This document shows positions 63,591 through 64,000 of a DNA stretch of 64,000 nucleotides, in pieces. The stretch is taken from NCBI RefSeq assembly GCF_030718205.1, contig NZ_JAUZQF010000011.1, forward strand, positions 1-64,000. The letters run 5' to 3'. The position numbers and the translations under genes were made by a program. The notes beneath the pieces are model-generated. The model was not told the DNA's origin. It was given only the letters and a program-made list of their open reading frames with translations, and did not search any database. Origin of the DNA: Nonomuraea turcica. GTDB lineage: Bacteria; Actinomycetota; Actinomycetes; Streptosporangiales; Streptosporangiaceae. How positions within the stretch are numbered: position 1 is the stretch's first letter; each line of letters opens with the position of its first letter.

Positions 63591-63711
63591 GACCGGCGTC
63601 GGCCACGAGCTGTACGAGTTCACCGACGGCTCGGTTGAGCCCCGCTCCTTCGCCCACGGGCAGGTCCTCCTCGGTAAGGGCTCCGTAGATGTCGATGCGG
63701 ACGTCTTTCAT
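63525..63711 (-). pseudogene. Small frameshifted gene overlapping the Nudix 3' end
   Basis: Reads MKDVRIDIYGALTEEDL and LNRAVGELVQLVADAGPT, protein-like, then loses sense; in a different frame ADYCHAARIRVAE ends at a stop (63525-63527). The frames differ by one base near 63590. Family unknown. Overlap with the convergent Nudix gene lowers confidence. Confidence 0.35.
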
Positions 63712-63818
63712 GTTCGGCTCCTGGCTGGGAGCTTTCGCCAGGTATGAAGCCGCTCCCGCTGTTTGACGGGCCTTCTCATCAAGTCGGGCCTGTCAGGGTA
63801 GGCCGCTATCGTGCAGCC

Positions 63819-64000
63819 GTGACCGGCCCTACCCAGCTCCCCTTGCTCTTCCTCGATGTCGACGGACCGCTCATTCCCTTCGGCGCGGCACCGGAGCAGT
63901 ATCCGAACGGGCACCCGACTTATCAAACGCCTCGCGACCCACGAGGGGCACGCTCGAATCCACTTCTGGCCAGGATCAATCCCGCGCACGGACCCCGACT
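63819..64000 (+). CDS. HAD-superfamily hydrolase (3'-partial)
   Basis: The first ~60 residues of a HAD hydrolase: LPLLFLDVDGPLIPFGAAPE carries motif I (DxDG), where the first Asp forms the phosphoryl-enzyme intermediate. GTG start at 63819. The gene runs off the right edge. Substrate cannot be told. Confidence 0.78.
   Translation, partial: MTGPTQLPLLFLDVDGPLIPFGAAPEQYPNGHPTYQTPRDPRGARSNPLLARINPAHGPR

Overview
The window is a stretch of very GC-rich DNA with dense genes on both strands and frequent GTG starts. It carries AfsR/SARP and LAL regulators, F420/PPOX enzymes, a Tat signal, WXG/EspC-like proteins and a spore-associated-protein homologue. All of this points to a chromosomal region of a filamentous actinomycete. 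The visible RpoB carries three substitutions (N531, M545, Y574 in E. coli numbering) that I recall from the rifamycin-tolerant RpoB(R) paralogue of Nonomuraea, so Nonomuraea or another member of the Streptosporangiaceae is my best guess. I saw no rRNA, tRNA, CRISPR array, insertion sequence or prophage.

Layout. 1-2.7 kb: 5'-truncated rpoB paralogue with its own terminator and no rpoC behind it. 2.7-7.3 kb: a small membrane-protein pair, two VOC genes (one frameshifted), an alpha/beta hydrolase and an MFS exporter, divergent from a DUF5937/ArsR-type regulator. 7.4-11.1 kb: GNAT, a mosaic of hydrolase and SDR gene remnants, a class IV aminotransferase, a chloramphenicol-phosphotransferase homologue and a tightly packed three-gene unit whose middle HicB-like gene is frameshifted. 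11.1-18.3 kb: TetR/PPOX pair with paired operators, a Tat-exported serine hydrolase, a ThuA-Gfo/Idh operon, a methyltransferase, a SapA-like secreted protein and an ankyrin protein. 18.6-26.3 kb: an intact 1822-residue single-chain acyl-CoA carboxylase with a eukaryote-like central region, followed by an NAD-dependent DNA ligase. 26.4-31.9 kb: YciI, a second DUF5937/ArsR-type regulator, an AfsR-type SARP regulator and an arsR-arsN-like pair. 31.9-40.2 kb: a heterodimeric ABC exporter, a second class IV aminotransferase, an NmrA-type reductase and a LAL regulator. 40.3-52.4 kb: TrmO, a flavin monooxygenase, a secreted serine hydrolase, RidA, a polysaccharide lyase and many single-gene stress or enzyme functions with local regulators (LysR, HxlR), plus an RTX-like gene remnant. 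52.5-54.4 kb: two unusual secreted proteins. 55.5-57.5 kb: flavin oxidoreductase/TetR pair around a palindromic operator. 57.5-60.0 kb: a type VII-associated module with a predicted ADP-ribosyltransferase toxin. 60.2-64.0 kb: DNA-alkylation-repair protein, integral membrane protein, aminoglycoside-phosphotransferase-like protein, Nudix hydrolase and the start of a HAD hydrolase.

Functionally this looks like accessory chromosome. Small regulator/enzyme pairs with recognisable operators alternate with resistance-type genes (RpoB paralogue, chloramphenicol phosphotransferase, ArsR/ArsN, ABC and MFS exporters, APH-like kinase). Several genes in the first 11 kb carry single-base deletions, which mean either real decay or sequencing indels. 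The strongest candidates for closer study are the RpoB paralogue, the ADP-ribosyltransferase toxin module, the single-chain carboxylase and the small three-gene unit at 10.4-11.1 kb.
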